From: Lumnitzera littorea
Taxonomy: Eukaryota; Streptophyta; Magnoliopsida; Myrtales; Combretaceae
Length of the DNA stretch: 64,000 nt
NCBI GenBank assembly: GCA_024138015.1
Contig: JAMXBB010000011.1
Location: forward strand, 29,192,155 to 29,256,154
Direction of reading: 5' to 3'
Below the pieces are notes generated by a model. That model searched no databases. It was given only the letters and a program-made list of their open reading frames with translations, and was not told the DNA's origin. A program made the translations under genes and the position numbers. This document shows positions 46,855-59,158 of the stretch, in pieces. How positions within the stretch are numbered: the stretch's first letter is position 1; each line of letters opens with the position of its first letter.

Positions 46855-48110
46855 CAAGGATAGTACATCTTTAACGAGTCGACATTTACTAGGTCTTTCA
46901 AGTCTAAACCATCTATTTGAGATAGGATCACAGCTCCCCCAAGTAATACTTTCTTCATAATGTAAGGCCCTCTATAGTTTAAAGTAAACTTCCCTCTCGA
47001 ATCATGTATATTAGGCAAAGTCTTCCTCAGTACCATATCTCCCTACTCAAAACTTCAGAGTCGTACTTTCTTGTTGAAAGCCCTAGCCATTCGTTGCTGA
47101 TAGCAGATGTTGTGGCATAAAGCTACCAACCTCCTCTCATCAATTAGATTCAACTACTCTATTCATTTTTTGATCCAATCAACCTCATCTAACTGGGTTT
47201 ATGACAATACCCTAAGAGATGGGATTTCGACTTCTACTGGTAGTATAGCCTCCATCCCATATACCAACGAGTAGGGGTTTACCCTTGTTGATGTTCTGAT
47301 AGAAGTTTAATAGGCCATAAGTGCAAACGGTAACATCTCATGCCAATCTCGATATATGACGGCCATCTTCTCAATAATTCTTTTGATATTCTTGTTGGCT
47401 GCTTTTACGACTCCATTCATTTAAGGCCAATAAGGAGTGGAATTTCTATGAATGATCCTAAACCACCAGCATAACTCGAACATTAATTTATTGTTCAGGT
47501 TCATATCATTATCAGTAATAATTGTCTCCAATGTACCATATCAAGCTAATATGTCTCTCTTGATAAACTTAACCATGACTCTCTTCGTCACACTAGAGTA
47601 AGATGAGGTTTCAACCCACTTAGTGAAATAATCAATTGCTACTAATATAAATCGGTGCCCGTTAGATGTCTTTAGAGTGATCGAGCCAATGATATCTATC
47701 CCCCACATCGAAAAAGGCTATGGTGTAGATAATGTATACAATTCTTGAGGTGGAGTATTTACTTTGTTCGCATAGATCTGACACAAATGGCAATGTCTAA
47801 CATGTTTAATGCAATCTGCTTCTATAGCCAACCAATAATATTCCATCCTCATGATCTTCTTGGTGAGCATGTAGCCATTCATGTGAGGGCTACATACTCC
47901 CTCATATACTTCTCTCATTAGCACCTTTGCCTCTTTCTTATATACACAACATAAAAGCGTACCGTCAAATGATCGTCGGTACAAATTAGACTCGTTGATC
48001 AAGTATTGAGTAGCCAATCTTCTAATCATCTTCTTATCCTTCTTCTCGGCCTCTTTAGGGTACGTTCCATGTTGCAAGAATGTTTTAATATCATAATATC
48101 AAAGCTTTTC
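46855..48110 (-). pseudogene. Integrase remnant of Tat element B
   Basis: From 48,077 down: RRLATQYLINESNLYRRSFD, EVYEGVCSPHMNGYMLTKKI and HVRHCHLCQIYANK. The two cysteines of the zinc motif remain, but both family histidines at EVH and NGH are tyrosine. Core: GIDIIGS (first Asp), ITDND (second Asp), and NGVVKAANKNIKRI, where the catalytic glutamate is lysine. End: the 47,036-46,854 frame, VLRKTLPNIHDSRGKF and NYRGPYIMKKVLLGGAV, the usual C-terminal fold. The mutations and stops make it inactive. Confidence 0.92.
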
Positions 48111-48173
48111 TTCACGTGAACTTTCCATTGCCAAACAGAAAGTAGGCTTTTCTTTAACTCCGATCTTAAGTGA

Positions 48174-48670
48174 CTAAATCTCTATTCCTCCCGATATTTG
48201 GATCATGGATGCTAAAGTAATGAGAGCATCAACGAATTGGTTCTGAACCTTTAGCATATATACGAATGTAATTTTTTCGAACTTGGCTATCAACTCAGAT
48301 AAGTGTTGTTGGTAAGGTACTAATTTGGGGTCTTTTGTTTTATACTCACCCCGAGTTTGGCCTATGATCAACGAACAATCTCTATACACCTCTACTTCCT
48401 ATATCTCCACAAATAATGCAATTTTAAGTCCTAAAATACATGCCTTGTATTCTATAATATTATTAGTACACGGGAAAGTCATTCTCACAGCCATTGAAAA
48501 TTGTGTACCTTTAGGAGACATTAAAATTGCCCTAACTCCACATCCAAACACATTAGTTGCTCCATTAAAGAACATTTTCTACCTTGAGGGCTTCTCAACT
48601 ACTTTGCTATTAGAATTATTTTCTGTTGTTAAGATACTTTCATCAAGAAACTTAACTCATGCTTCTTGAA
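48174..48670 (-). pseudogene. Archaeal-type RNase H remnant of Tat element B
   Basis: MFFNGATNVFGCGVRAILMS, NNIIEYKACILGLKIAL and VYRDCSLIIGQTRGEYKTKD, then QFVDALITLASMI. This is the extra RNase H that marks Tat elements, placed after the first RNase H and before integrase. In the usual VYGDSxLVI block D-S reads D-C. Stops split the start. Confidence 0.9.
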
Positions 48671-48679
48671 GGGTATCCT

Positions 48680-49325
48680 CAAAGGGACTCTCCACTAACT
48701 AATTTGCTAAGGCTTGCCCCTTGACTGAACTCTAGCTCACATACTTGATGTTAAATTCTATCAACAATATCTGCCCCTTTGAAACTCCACCGATGAGAGC
48801 CAATTTTTCTACTAAGTACTTCAAAGGATCGTGTTATGTTATCAACTTAATTTGATAGTAAAGTGTATATTGTCTGAGTTGATGCACAACCTATACTGAT
48901 GCACAACCTAGACCAATGCACGATAGGTTCTTTCGGCTTCTACGTATTTTTGCTCCCCTTCTGTAAACTTCTTGCTCAAATAATAAATGGGCTGCTCCTT
49001 CCTTTCTTCATCTTTCTAACCAAGCATGATCCCCATGGATTTGGGCAATATGGTCAAGTATGAGAACAATGGCTTTCTAAGCTTAAGAGCCACCAACATT
49101 GGTAGATTCATATGGTATTCTTTAATTTTTGTGAAAGCCTCTTTGCATTCCTCATCCCAATTAATCTTCGCATTCTTTTTCAATAGCTTGAATAGAGGGC
49201 AACATTTGTTTGTTAGTTGTGATATGAATCGAGCTATATAATTTAAATGCCCTAATAACCCTTGTAGTTCCTTGAGTGTGTGCAGAGGATGCATGTCAAT
49301 TATAGCCTTGGGTTTATCAGGATTG
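48680..49325 (-). pseudogene. RNase H (first) remnant of Tat element B
   Basis: LHTLKELQGLLGHLNYIARF, CCPLFKLLKKNAKINWDEEC, KEAFTKIKEYHMNLP, then KEQPIYYLSKKFTEGEQKYV and ERTYRALV. This is the connection domain and RNase H of the gypsy type. It is the best preserved stretch of this gene, with a TAG and TAA at family W/Q positions. Confidence 0.9.
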
Positions 49326-49339
49326 ACTTCAATACCCCT

Positions 49340-49925
49340 TTAGCTAGTTATTAAACCTAACGATTTTTCTAACGTCACTTCAAAAGTATAGTTCTCCAAG
49401 TTCAACTTCAATTGGAACTTTCTTAATCTATTAAATAGCTTCCTCAAGTTTTCTAAGTGATCTTCCTCTTTCTTGGATTTCGCAATCATATCATCAACAT
49501 ATACTTCTATCTCTTTATGTATCATATCATGAAAGATTGCAATCATAGCCCTTTGATACATTGCCTCTGCATTTTTGAGCCCAAACAGCATCACTTTATA
49601 GCAAAATGTACCCCAAGTTGTAACAAAAGTCATCTTAGTCTTATCCTCTTCAAACATCTGGATTTAATTGTATCCCAAAAAACCATCCATGAATGAGAAT
49701 AGATGATTTATAGCCGTGTTATCTACCAAGACATCAATGTGAGGTAATGGAAAATTGTTTTTAGGCATTGCCTGGTTGAGATCTCGAAAGTCTACACACA
49801 TTCTAACCTTCCCATTCTTCTTCATTACTAGAACAATATTAGTTATCCATTTCGGGTAATTTGACATCTTAATGAATCCAACTTCCAGTAGTTTCTTAAC
49901 CTCTTCCTTGATTTTCAACAAGACA
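49340..49925 (-). pseudogene. Reverse transcriptase remnant of Tat element B
   Basis: KIKEEVKKLLEVGFIKMSNY, VLVMKKNGKVRMCVDFRDLN, NNFPLPHIDVLVD, FSFMDGFLGYN, then across one frame break KTKMTFVTTWGTFCYKVMLF, GLKNAEAMYQRAM and EVYVDDMIAKSKKEEDH. The YVDD catalytic box is intact (about 49,505-49,488). Copies RNA to DNA in the particle. Confidence 0.95.
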
Positions 49926-50700
49926 TTACGTCGAAATCTCTTTAACTTTTGCTTTTTTGGCTTGGCATCTTCTTATGTAGGTAAATGGTAGACCACAATC
50001 GATGAGTCCAACCTTGGCATATCCTCATATGAACAAGCAAACAAGTCTTAATATTCGGCCAACAAAGTAATCATTTCTGTTTTTTGTTTCTCTTTTGGAT
50101 TCACTTCAATTTTAGATTCTTAGGATTATTTTCATCCCCTACATTGATTATTACATTTGGCTAATTAATAGTAATTCTACCCAGTTCAAATTTTTTGCTA
50201 ATCCTCTTGTATATTATTGCGGTCATCAGCATCATTCCTAATGACTAACCTAGTAGGGTTGGACATAATATCGATATTCTCATTTTCTACCTGTGCGAGG
50301 TATTCCTGGTTTTCACTTGGTTCATTAGATATGGGCAAAGCGCATAAAGAAAAATGTATGTAAGTAGAAGAGAACTAAAACACAACAAAGGAAAGAAACG
50401 AACTAATGATTTTATTGAATAAATGGAAGTGATTCACAAATGAGATAAAGGCCTAACTAATATTTTTTGAATGAAAGGTTTAACGATACAGTTAGAACGA
50501 TGACTATTGAAAATAAAAATTCAAAAAAATACTGACTAAAGGTCACCCTTTACCCTAGGGAAAACCTATTACCTTTTGCTAGGATAGAGAATTAGTTATT
50601 CAAATGGCACTGGGACTTAGGCGAGCTTGTTGATCCTTCATTAGTAGATTCCAAGGCTTAAGTCTCTACCCATATGAATGTCTTAGCTAGCAATGGAAAG
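49926..50700 (-). pseudogene. Protease-RT linker of Tat element B
   Basis: Minus-strand words NEPSENQEYLAQVENENIDI, MITLLAEY*DLFACSYEDMP and RLDSSIVVYHLPT lead into RT, as in full Tat pol. From about 50,350 to 50,700 the sequence has no clear frame but must belong to this element because the solo LTR duplication starts at 50,701. Confidence 0.75.
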
Positions 50701-50705
50701 GTCAT

Positions 50706-51923
50706 TGATAACTCTGATTTTAAACATATTTCATATGGTGATTTTATAGCATTTCCCGTACATTTTTGGTTTTCTTTAAAGAAATTGATACTTAATTGAG
50801 TAAAATGTTGATTTCAGGGTTTAAACGCGTTCTAAGCTCGAAAACGAAGAAAACGAATCAAGTTTCACTCAATTCCGAGTTCAAACGAAAAAGTTATGAA
50901 ATTTTGAAGTTGTGCAGAAATTTTGCCTTTGTGCAGAAAGTTACACGACCAGGGGACACGGCCATGTCCCAGGCCGTGTTTGATGACGAAAATAAAATCC
51001 GTGAAATACACATATAAAAGGGGATCTTAGGATTTAAAGGAGAGAGAGACATTACAGAAACAAAGAGAGACAAGAGATAAGAAGAGCCTTAAGGAGAAAC
51101 AACATCAAGAAGCGATAACGACATCGATTTCAAGATTAGAGATTGTTCATCAAATCAAGAGGGGTTTTCATGTTTTATTTCATGTTTTTTATGAATCTCG
51201 TTTTTAGATTCATTATGATAGCTTAGAATTCAAGTATTTAGGATTATAGAACCTAGGGTTTCATGTGATTCTTGGATTGAATTATAATTTCAAGAAAGTT
51301 TCTATCTTTTCTTGATTCAATTATGTCGTTTAGATATGGATTGATAATTCTAGAGTATCAATATATGATATTATGCATGTTGATTGAGAAATTGCATGTG
51401 TAATTAGATCTTAACATAATTGAAGAGAATTACATGTATACTTAGAGATAAGATACATGATTCTTCCGGAAAGTTGATTGTTTGTGTGGGAATTCATTAT
51501 ACATTAATGCGATTCTAAGTTATATTGCTAAGTGAAGAGATTCCGGTAAATAATTTAGAATTAGGATTAATATGCTTGAGAAAGATATTAGCTTTAATTG
51601 TGAATCCCTCCGGTCAAAAATCATAGAAACTAAATTGAATATATTTTAAAAAGGTTACATGTTAAACACTAGGGGAAATAATTCCTAAATACATCATTGC
51701 ATACTTGAAGTCGTTAGTAGTTTATTGCTTTCTAAATTGCTTAGTTAAGTCTCATAATTAGTTTAGTTTATTAATTTCAGTATTTTTAATTCATTCAATT
51801 CGACATAATTTTCTGGTTAGATAATAAAGCTAAAGTTAATATTAGTACTCAAAATCTCTGAGGGATCGACTCGGACTCATATCCGACTATATTAAAATTG
51901 ATAGGTGCGCTTGCCTCGTATCA
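50706..51923 (+). mobile_element. Solo LTR nested in Tat element B
   Basis: 1,218 bp, TGATAACTCTG start and CTCGTATCA end, flanked by perfect GTCAT (50,701-50,705 and 51,924-51,928). It has a TATA box CATATAAAAGGGG at 51,011-51,023 and an 8-bp inverted repeat ACACGGCC/GGCCGTGT at 50,956-50,979. No PBS, internal genes or second LTR are present, so an element inserted and left one LTR by LTR-LTR recombination. Reading frames inside it are not genes. Confidence 0.93.
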
Positions 51924-51929
51924 GTCATC

Positions 51930-53098
51930 GAGGCATGGTATAATCTGTCGCCTCTCTTGCCCCTTGCTTGTTTCTTGTAGAATTATTCTACCGGGGTGAG
52001 GTTGTAGCTAAGGTCGTAGGTGCTGATCTGGCATTCCTTGAACTCTATTCTTCTATCTTCTTCTTTCTCAAGCCCGGTAATCATGTTTACTTCTTCAAAC
52101 ATCTGTAAGCCTAGCTCTTCTTGCCCTTTACTTCCTATATAAGGTATGGCTGGTTCCTTGTAAATTTCATAAACTTGATCTCCTACAATTGTAATCACCT
52201 GGCCATTTAAGATAAACTTCAACTTTCAGTGCAAGCTCAAGGTTATGGCCCATATTGTGTGAATCTAAGGTCTTCCTAAGAGTAAGTTAAAAAATCTTGG
52301 AATGTCTATGACCTGGAATTGAATAATGAAGTGCTGAGGGCCAATACTTATAGACGAATCTATCTTCCCTATAATCTCTCTTCTAGAACCATCAAAGGCC
52401 TTAACTATTGTAGAAGAAGGCTTAATTGTAGACATGTTAATGCCCAGCAAATCCAAGGTAGTGAGTAGACAGATGTTTAATGATGATCCATTGTCAATGG
52501 ATACTTTGGTAATGATTATATCATTACTCCTTACCATGATAAAGAGTGGTTTCGTATGCTTGTTCCCTTCTTTGCCTAATTCTTCAATTGAAAAGGAAAT
52601 TTGATTCGTAGTGAAGACAAAATTAGTGACTAGTCCTATCTTTTCAATTGGAATTTCATAAGGGACCTTTACTTCCTTTAAAGTATGAAACAAAGCTTCC
52701 TTGTACGATTTAGATGTGATCAACAAGCTTATCAATGATATTTCTGTAGGAGTCTTACTGAGTTGGTCCATGATCTTATACTCACTTGACTTGATCATCT
52801 TAGTAAAGGTTAATAGCCCTTCAACGTATTTTACTATCGTTTTATCATTTGATTCCCCCAGTACGACTTTCCTCTCATGCTCTTCTCTTAGGTGGTAAAT
52901 CCTTTCTAATCGAGTAATTCCCCCTACTAGTGAACTTGGTTTCTGCTGATTTACCATATGATAGTCAAATGGGGCAACCTTGTAAGTTTTTAATGCCAAC
53001 AGTACATGAAATGTGTACCTCTTTGCTTTTGGAGCTTGTTCATTGGTATAAAACTCAAAAACCTTCATTGGAACTAATGATGTTGACGGTACAGTCAT
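51930..53098 (-). pseudogene. Gag-pol middle part with protease, Tat element B
   Basis: A 277-residue open stretch (53,098-52,265) includes the glutamine/lysine-rich linker and the protease active site VSIDNGSSLNICLL near 52,510-52,470 (DNG in place of DTG/DSG). It continues with SISIGPQHFIIQFQVIDIPR and FFNLLLGRP at 52,265. It goes on to KFILNGQVITIVGDQVYEIY (52,222 on) before the solo LTR. This is the longest uninterrupted coding piece in the window. Confidence 0.88.
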
Positions 53099-54541
53099 AA
53101 AAAATCATACCAATCATCAGCCCATGGTTAGGTAGGGGATTATTGTTAATGTTGGTAGTCGGGGCTTCTACAAAATCTAACTGTATTGTCCCTTTATCTA
53201 TTAGGTCTTGAATTCTATTCCTTAGTCTCCAATACACATCAGTCGAATGCCCTACTTGCCCATAATGGTATTTACACTTTACTGTGGGGTCAATGATTCT
53301 CCGTAGGTACCAATTACTAGGTAGTCCGTACCGTATCAAATTATCCTTTTGTAACTTCTCAAAAACTTAACTTAAGGGGACCAGTATCTTGGTAAATTGT
53401 CTATAGGTCCTGTTAGCTTGAGATTAGTCCTTGAACTATTGTTGAGTCGAAGGAGGATTCATTCTAAAGGTAGCTTGAGCATTGATCTAGCATTTGAATT
53501 TACTATGCTAACTGTAGGTTCTTTAGGCTTTTTGGCCATCAGTCTAAGACCAGATGATGAAACTGGTGGCCTTCAATCTACTGGCTCTTAAAGCTTGCCG
53601 GAAGAGACGGTGCTTTCAATCTTGCACCTTGCTATTACCACTTCAGCAAAGCTGGACGAGGCTTACTCGATGAGATGGGAGAAATATGGCCTTTCTAAGG
53701 TGTTGATGAAGGCTGACGTAAGTTCCTTCTTGGTAGTATGAATAGATATTCTTGCAGTTAAGGACCTCTACCTTTGAGCATATTCTCTAAATGATTCATT
53801 ATTCATCTTTCGTAGGGAGACTAGATCTATCATAGCCGGAGCTACTTTTACGTTGAACTTATATTGTTCATAAAATGCCCTAGCAAGTTTCTCCCATGTA
53901 TTTATCTGGTTCAGATTGAGCTGGGCATACCAAGTTAAGGCCAGTCTCGTCAAACTATCTTGGAATGTCTGTAACATAAGTAAATCATACTGAACGTATT
54001 TACCCATCTTCCTGACGTATAACCTATTATGAAGCTTGGGGTAGCCCATCCCGTTGTACTTTTCAAATTCTGGTATCTTAAATTTCTCAGGGTATGCTTT
54101 GATGTCGTATGTAGTAAACTTGATGATCCTTACCTATTCAAATCCATCATACCTTGCCAATGATTTCATCTTCTCAACTATCTGTTGTGTTAGTTTCTTT
54201 TCTAGTTCTTTTAAGCTATCTGTGCTAAGCCCTTAGCCAGCTGATTTTGGCACCACATATGTGTCAGGTTCGAAGGTTAGGTTGACTTTTGGGTAAACTC
54301 CTTACATGAATGGGTCGTTTAGATATTCATTCTCTGTTTTGGGTGCCTGTGTATTCTTCCCATAATGGGCCTTGGAGCTTTCTTCATTAGCTGGTACTGT
54401 AGCTCACAGCAAAGTGATGCTGTCTGCTGAGAAGCTCATTTGTTCTGCCATCTTCTCCATAGCCCTTTCTATGGAGCGGAATCTCAGCTTGGATGGATCA
54501 TTGATCTCGGGTTTTCTATCATCTCCTTGAGTGGTGGCCAT
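53055..54541 (-). pseudogene. gag: gag remnant of Tat element B
   Basis: A start ATG at 54,541 (MATTQGDDRKPEINDPSKLR) precedes a family-like N-terminus. The capsid block MGYPKLHNRLYVRKMGKYVQ, LTWYAQLNLNQINTWEKLAR, AFYEQYKFNVKVAPAMIDLV lies at 54,049-53,768. The zinc motif CKYHYGQVGHSTDVYWRLRN (about 53,280-53,220) keeps C, H, G-H but has tyrosine for the last cysteine. The next words IQDLIDKGTIQLDF fit Tat gag. Stops at several W/Q codons. Confidence 0.9.
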
Positions 54542-56895
54542 CCTGGTTTGGAAACATGTTCTAATCAAACTTCTCTAAAAAATTTGATGTTTACGAGCTA
54601 TCTTGAGATTTTACCTAATTGTTTTTAACTTAGTAAAAGGTTAATATATATTACATTTTTCTAAGAAAAAGTTATTAAATAATATGAATGTAGGATACAT
54701 AGTACACGAATGTAATGAAAATTAAGAATTGGCAAGAGACCTTTGAAGTGGCAAAACCTAACTAATTTTTATTAATTTTTGCAATTGTGAAGCTTTACAT
54801 CACTTATTTTGTTCGAAAAAGGAATCCTAAAGCAAAAAATATTAAAAGAGCCTAAAATCTAAATTCTAATCTTCCTATGACTGGTGAGCTCGTCTTGATT
54901 CTTCTTCCTCTTTCAGATCTTAGGAGCCTCCTCTTCCTTGCCCTTAGTCATTTTCAGTTGTGCTTCCAATGCTTTTATCTTTTGGTGATACTCCTTGCAA
55001 CAATTCTCCAACTCCTGCTCTCTTTCACTCGTTTTCTCTAGTTCAGCTTTGATTTGGACTTCTTCCTTTTCCTTTGTCTCTTATATATCTTTGAGCTTCT
55101 TTAGTTGGCGTTAAAGAAGTCCTTTGGTCGTCTAGCTCCTATTTACTATCCCCTTAGTAGTAGGGGTGGTCTTTCTTGTACACCAAAGAGCTCAGATGCT
55201 TAGGAATTTGGCTACTTTGTCAGCCACTAACATGCTGAGGTCATGGAAGTCTAGTGAGACGATCTCTAGCGATAGTTTGGAGATCATGTCTTCTGTGAGT
55301 CCGTTGACTAGGACATATCCGATGTAGAGGTTAAAGCTGATCAGGGGTACTGCCTTAAGTTTTCACATCCTCTTATCATTTCCGTACTTGCAAACCATCT
55401 GGGTATCTATAGTAATTCTTTCGCTTTCATACTTTGAAAGTATTGGACCTAGTAGCGAGTAGCTATATTTTTTGGCAACTTAATTCTTTCTTCAAAAGAC
55501 TTGATGAGATCATATTGTTAGGTAAACTTAGCTTGATTGAAATTGAGTTGGTAACTTTGCATGTGGCTGATGAACTAGACTATAAGTAGGCCCATATTGG
55601 TTTTCAGATCTCCTCGTTTCTTACTTTTGAGATGATTCAGTGACCGGATTTGCTTAGCCAGGAGGGCCATAACATATGATTTCCCTCCAAAAAATCGGGT
55701 TACGATTTCTACAATTTTGAAGTTGACCCAGCATCTATCATCGAGGAACAAGATAATATTGAAGACCACCAATATAAAAGCGTTGACTTGGCATTGGTGC
55801 CATGCTTCTAAGTTTGCACAAAAAAACCTCCCATTTGTCTCTATGCTTCAGTTTAGTAGAAAACTAGTCCATGACATCTTCCAACCAAATGGTCTTTCCT
55901 TGATTTAGCATTCAGTTTATCTCAATTTTTTTTATTCCCAACAACTTACTATAGATCTTTTGGTACTGCAGCTTCTAAGTTCAAGACATAGACATCATCT
56001 GTAATAGCAAGGGCCTACAACAATTGGGAGTATTCTTCTAAAGTTGGGTTCAGCTAATGTGGGCCTAAACAGAAATTGATAGATTCAAGCTCCCATAAAT
56101 GGACTAAAGCTCGTACTAAGGTGATGTTCATAGGGATCTTCTGCAAGGAGAGGATGGGCCAAATCTTATTCTTGATAAACTCCTACTTATCTGAGCTGAA
56201 GAGTCAGAACCACATTTGCAACAGTCTTTGAGGCCAATGTAGTGGGTGGACATGAATTTCTTCAAAAGGCTTTTGACTCGATTTAACCATGCCTAAAAAA
56301 GATCAAAATCAAAATTATAATTACAACCTATTCTAAACTTTATACAGAATCGTTACAAATTATTTATAGGGAAATATTACAACTATAACTTCACAATTGC
56401 CCCTATTAGTTTAGGTCTGTCACATCATGGGTTCTTGTAATTTTTGAAAAAAAAAAGGTTTTCATATGATGCAACAAGTAGGTTCTGAAGGTTCTCAAGT
56501 TTTGCAACCACCGCGTTTTTTCAAAGTAACGGTTCTGTGGTTATTTGAACTTGAGTAGGATAATCTGATCGGCCTCGGAAGGTGGTTGCCCCATAATATC
56601 TAAAACTTACACAATGGCTTTCCTCCTAAAGTCCTAAGACGGTCTGATTCTGACCATATTTACCATACATTTATGATGCAGAAAAATAAAATAAAACCGA
56701 ACACACCCTTAAAACTACCCCCTTAAATTAACTGTAACAATAAAAAAATGTTAATGAATAAAGAAATAAAATAAATAAATAAATAAAATAATAGACCTAA
56801 GTTCTCTTTTTTTCTTTTTTTTTTTATTTTTACATCATTTTATTTTTGAAAAAATAATCCTACTTTCGGTAACTTCTAGTGACTAGCTCTCTAAG
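54542..56895 (-). other. 5' region of Tat element B between PBS and gag
   Basis: About 2.3 kb between PBS and gag ATG. Tat elements often carry an extra frame or long leader here. The minus-strand translation has charged, coiled-coil-like stretches (about 55,110-54,900, rich in E, K and L), but stops abound and I recognise no domain. Confidence 0.55.
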
Positions 56896-56915
56896 TGTCC
56901 CTAGTGGAGTTGCAA
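56896..56915 (-). promoter_or_regulatory. Primer binding site of Tat element B (decayed)
   Basis: On the minus strand TTGCAACTCCACTAGGGACA follows the 5' LTR by three bases. It resembles the TGGCGACTCCACTGGGGA-type site of Tat/Ogre elements with G-to-A style changes. Confidence 0.65.
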
Positions 56916-56918
56916 CTT

Positions 56919-58649
56919 TGTCGAGCTTGATTTTTCAGTTTTTTTTTACCTAATTTGACTTCTCACTTTTTGATTAATATTAAACCCTAACATATTTAAT
57001 ATTAATTCTCGACTGAAGTTGAGAAAAAAAAAATAAATCGTAATCGGTTAGGTGAATTAACCACGATTTAGCTATCGATCTTTAATTTCAATTTGAATTA
57101 AAAACTAGAAGGTTTTGAATTCAGAAGGTAACTTATTAAACCTTAATGGATATCACTATCTATTTATCGAAATTATGTTTATTCTTCAAATTATAAAATT
57201 TTTTTAAGAAAAAATAAAGATAAAAAAGAACCTAAATTTCTATATATTTTATCATCAACCCGAATGTGCCTATGTATCTACTAGTTAGGATCAGATGATT
57301 ATAGTTTTTTTTGAAAATTTTAGTATATTGATTAATTTAAATTTTTGAAAACCGATCGAGTTTACATTTTAGTTTATTTTAAAAAAATCTAAAGGGGTCT
57401 TAACTCTTAAGTGATTTTATCTTTAAAAAAGAACTCTCTAAAAATCCTAAAGTTTTTAAAAGGATTTTTGTTATTAATTTTTATTTAAAGATTTTTTATG
57501 TGAAGAAATCCTAAAAAACTTAATACTAAAACAACTAAACTAATATATATAAATATACATGTGATATGTTATAAACTTAACTGGCTAACTAATCAAAATA
57601 ATAATAACCAAATAAACAAATAAATATAAGAAGAAAAAAAAAGAAAAAAAGAAAGAGAACCAAACCTTGTTGTTCACTATGCAGTAGTAGAGTATTGCTA
57701 TCTCTTTTTTATTACAATCATATGGAATTAGCGGAGTGTAGGGCGTATAAGTTCTGGATTGTTGTTGCTGTGCTCCAAGCGTGTATGGCTTGAGGCAGAG
57801 TGAGGATTGCGAGTGGACTGGTCAATGTTGTACGTCATCATTGTTCATTTGCTAGCCAACAAAGTATGTTGATCATGCAATCAACGAGCAGCAATAGGCG
57901 TGTAAGTTCTTGCGGTTCAATCGTAGAGTGTCCAGCGAGTTGACAATGGTCTGCGTTAGGAAGATGCTGCTGTTGGAGTTTGCTGGAATTGTCTGGCTGA
58001 TCGAGGTTGTGGTGTGGATCGTGTACTGCTATTTAAAGTAGCGTCAGAGTAGTCAAGAATTAGCCAAGTACATGGATGTGGTTGGTGCTAACTGTAGTGC
58101 GGGGAACTTCAACAGTGTATACAGGATCAATTCTTCAGGCAGGGTGTTTTTTGGGTGGGAGTGTATTGCTGTTTTTTCTTTTTTTGAATGTGCTTGTGTG
58201 TTCTGCCGCTTTGATCCATATTTATAAACTCTAAAACAAATATTTTGTATCGAATCAAATCTTTCAATGTGCCTAACGAGATTCTAATTTATGACTTTAA
58301 ACTAAATCTAATCCAATACTCCAATACTTATCTATTAGGCAGTGGCCTGTGTCTTGATTTTTAGTACAATTGAATTGTACTTAAAACATACGATTCTCTT
58401 AAATAATTATTTGTACTAAGCTAAAACTTAAAATTATTGATCCTAAAATAATTTACTTCCTAAAAAATCTAAAAATCTTTATAATTCTAATTTTTCTTTT
58501 CTCATTTTTCATTTTTTTGTATTTTCATCATTTGTTAATTCTTATTATTTTCTTTTTTTCTTTTATATTTTTCTTATTTTTGAGTTAAGATCTTATGTTT
58601 TAAAAAACTAAAAATTAAGATTACGGAAGGCAAAAATTAAGTATCTATA
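56919..58649 (-). repeat. 5' LTR of Tat element B
   Basis: 1,731 bp, aligned with 42,904-45,126. Compared with that copy it lacks about 290 bp (junction near 57,963, between direct repeats GATGCTACTGTTGG/GATGTTGCTGTTGG seen in the long copy) and about 110 bp near 58,265. The TATA-like TTTATAAATATGGATC is kept near 58,230-58,215. Confidence 0.9.
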
Positions 58650-59158
58650 GGTACAAAGATAAAGAGATGAGAAAAGAATTTGTGCAAAGATTTCAAAATC
58701 ATCCACTATTCAATGAGGCTAAGATTGAAATCATGGAGACTCTAGAAGGTGCTATTAAAGAGAAGGGAATAGTGCAAAGAGAGATGTTAACGGGGAGGAA
58801 GAGGAAGAAGAAGTTGAAAAAAAAGATTTTTAAGGAAGCCTTAGGTAATGTCAATGGATCAGAAGGAGGAAGCAAAGGATAAAGATCGGCATCCACACCT
58901 AAAACCATATGCCATTGCGTTTGCACTAATGAAGACCATACGGGTCTTGTCATTCTATGTTAGGGGAAGCACTCTAGAAATTGTGCTTCTGAATTTGTTC
59001 AACAACAATCAGACTCATCTAATCCTTATTTATGAGTGGAAGAAGTACCAACGATGTTTATGTTTCAAAGTACTTTTAAGTTGGTATTCAATCTAAGAGG
59101 GATTGTATCTTCCAAAATATTCGAGACAAATCCTTTTTCTTTTCAAAAGCAAGGATGA
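58650..59158 (+). pseudogene. Right internal part of the outer element with a lysine-rich frame
   Basis: A 71-residue frame (58,667-58,882) starts MRKEFVQRFQNHPLFNEAKI and becomes lysine-rich (GRKRKKKLKKK). I do not recognise it. The last codons before the LTR, IFETNPFSFQKQG, resemble a pol end of related LTR elements. With the left part it makes up the small internal region of the outer element. Confidence 0.45.

Larger units (their letters stand above)
42904..58649 (-). mobile_element. Tat-lineage Ty3/gypsy element B, nested, minus strand
   Basis: Long LTRs at 42,904-45,126 (3' in element sense) and 56,919-58,649 (5'). Near-identical flanks AGTAC (42,899-42,903) and GGTAC (58,650-58,654) fit a 5-bp duplication with one change. 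Reading the minus strand: PBS, gag, protease, [solo LTR insert], RT, RNase H, archaeal-type RNase H, integrase, then a long 3' region with tandem repeats and a polypurine tract. About 15.7 kb including the 1.2-kb insert. Every gene has stops, but long blocks remain readable. Confidence 0.93.

Noticed and set aside
50796..51017. 73-residue frame in the solo LTR
   Set aside because: Lies within a well-bounded LTR upstream of its TATA box; no protein family.
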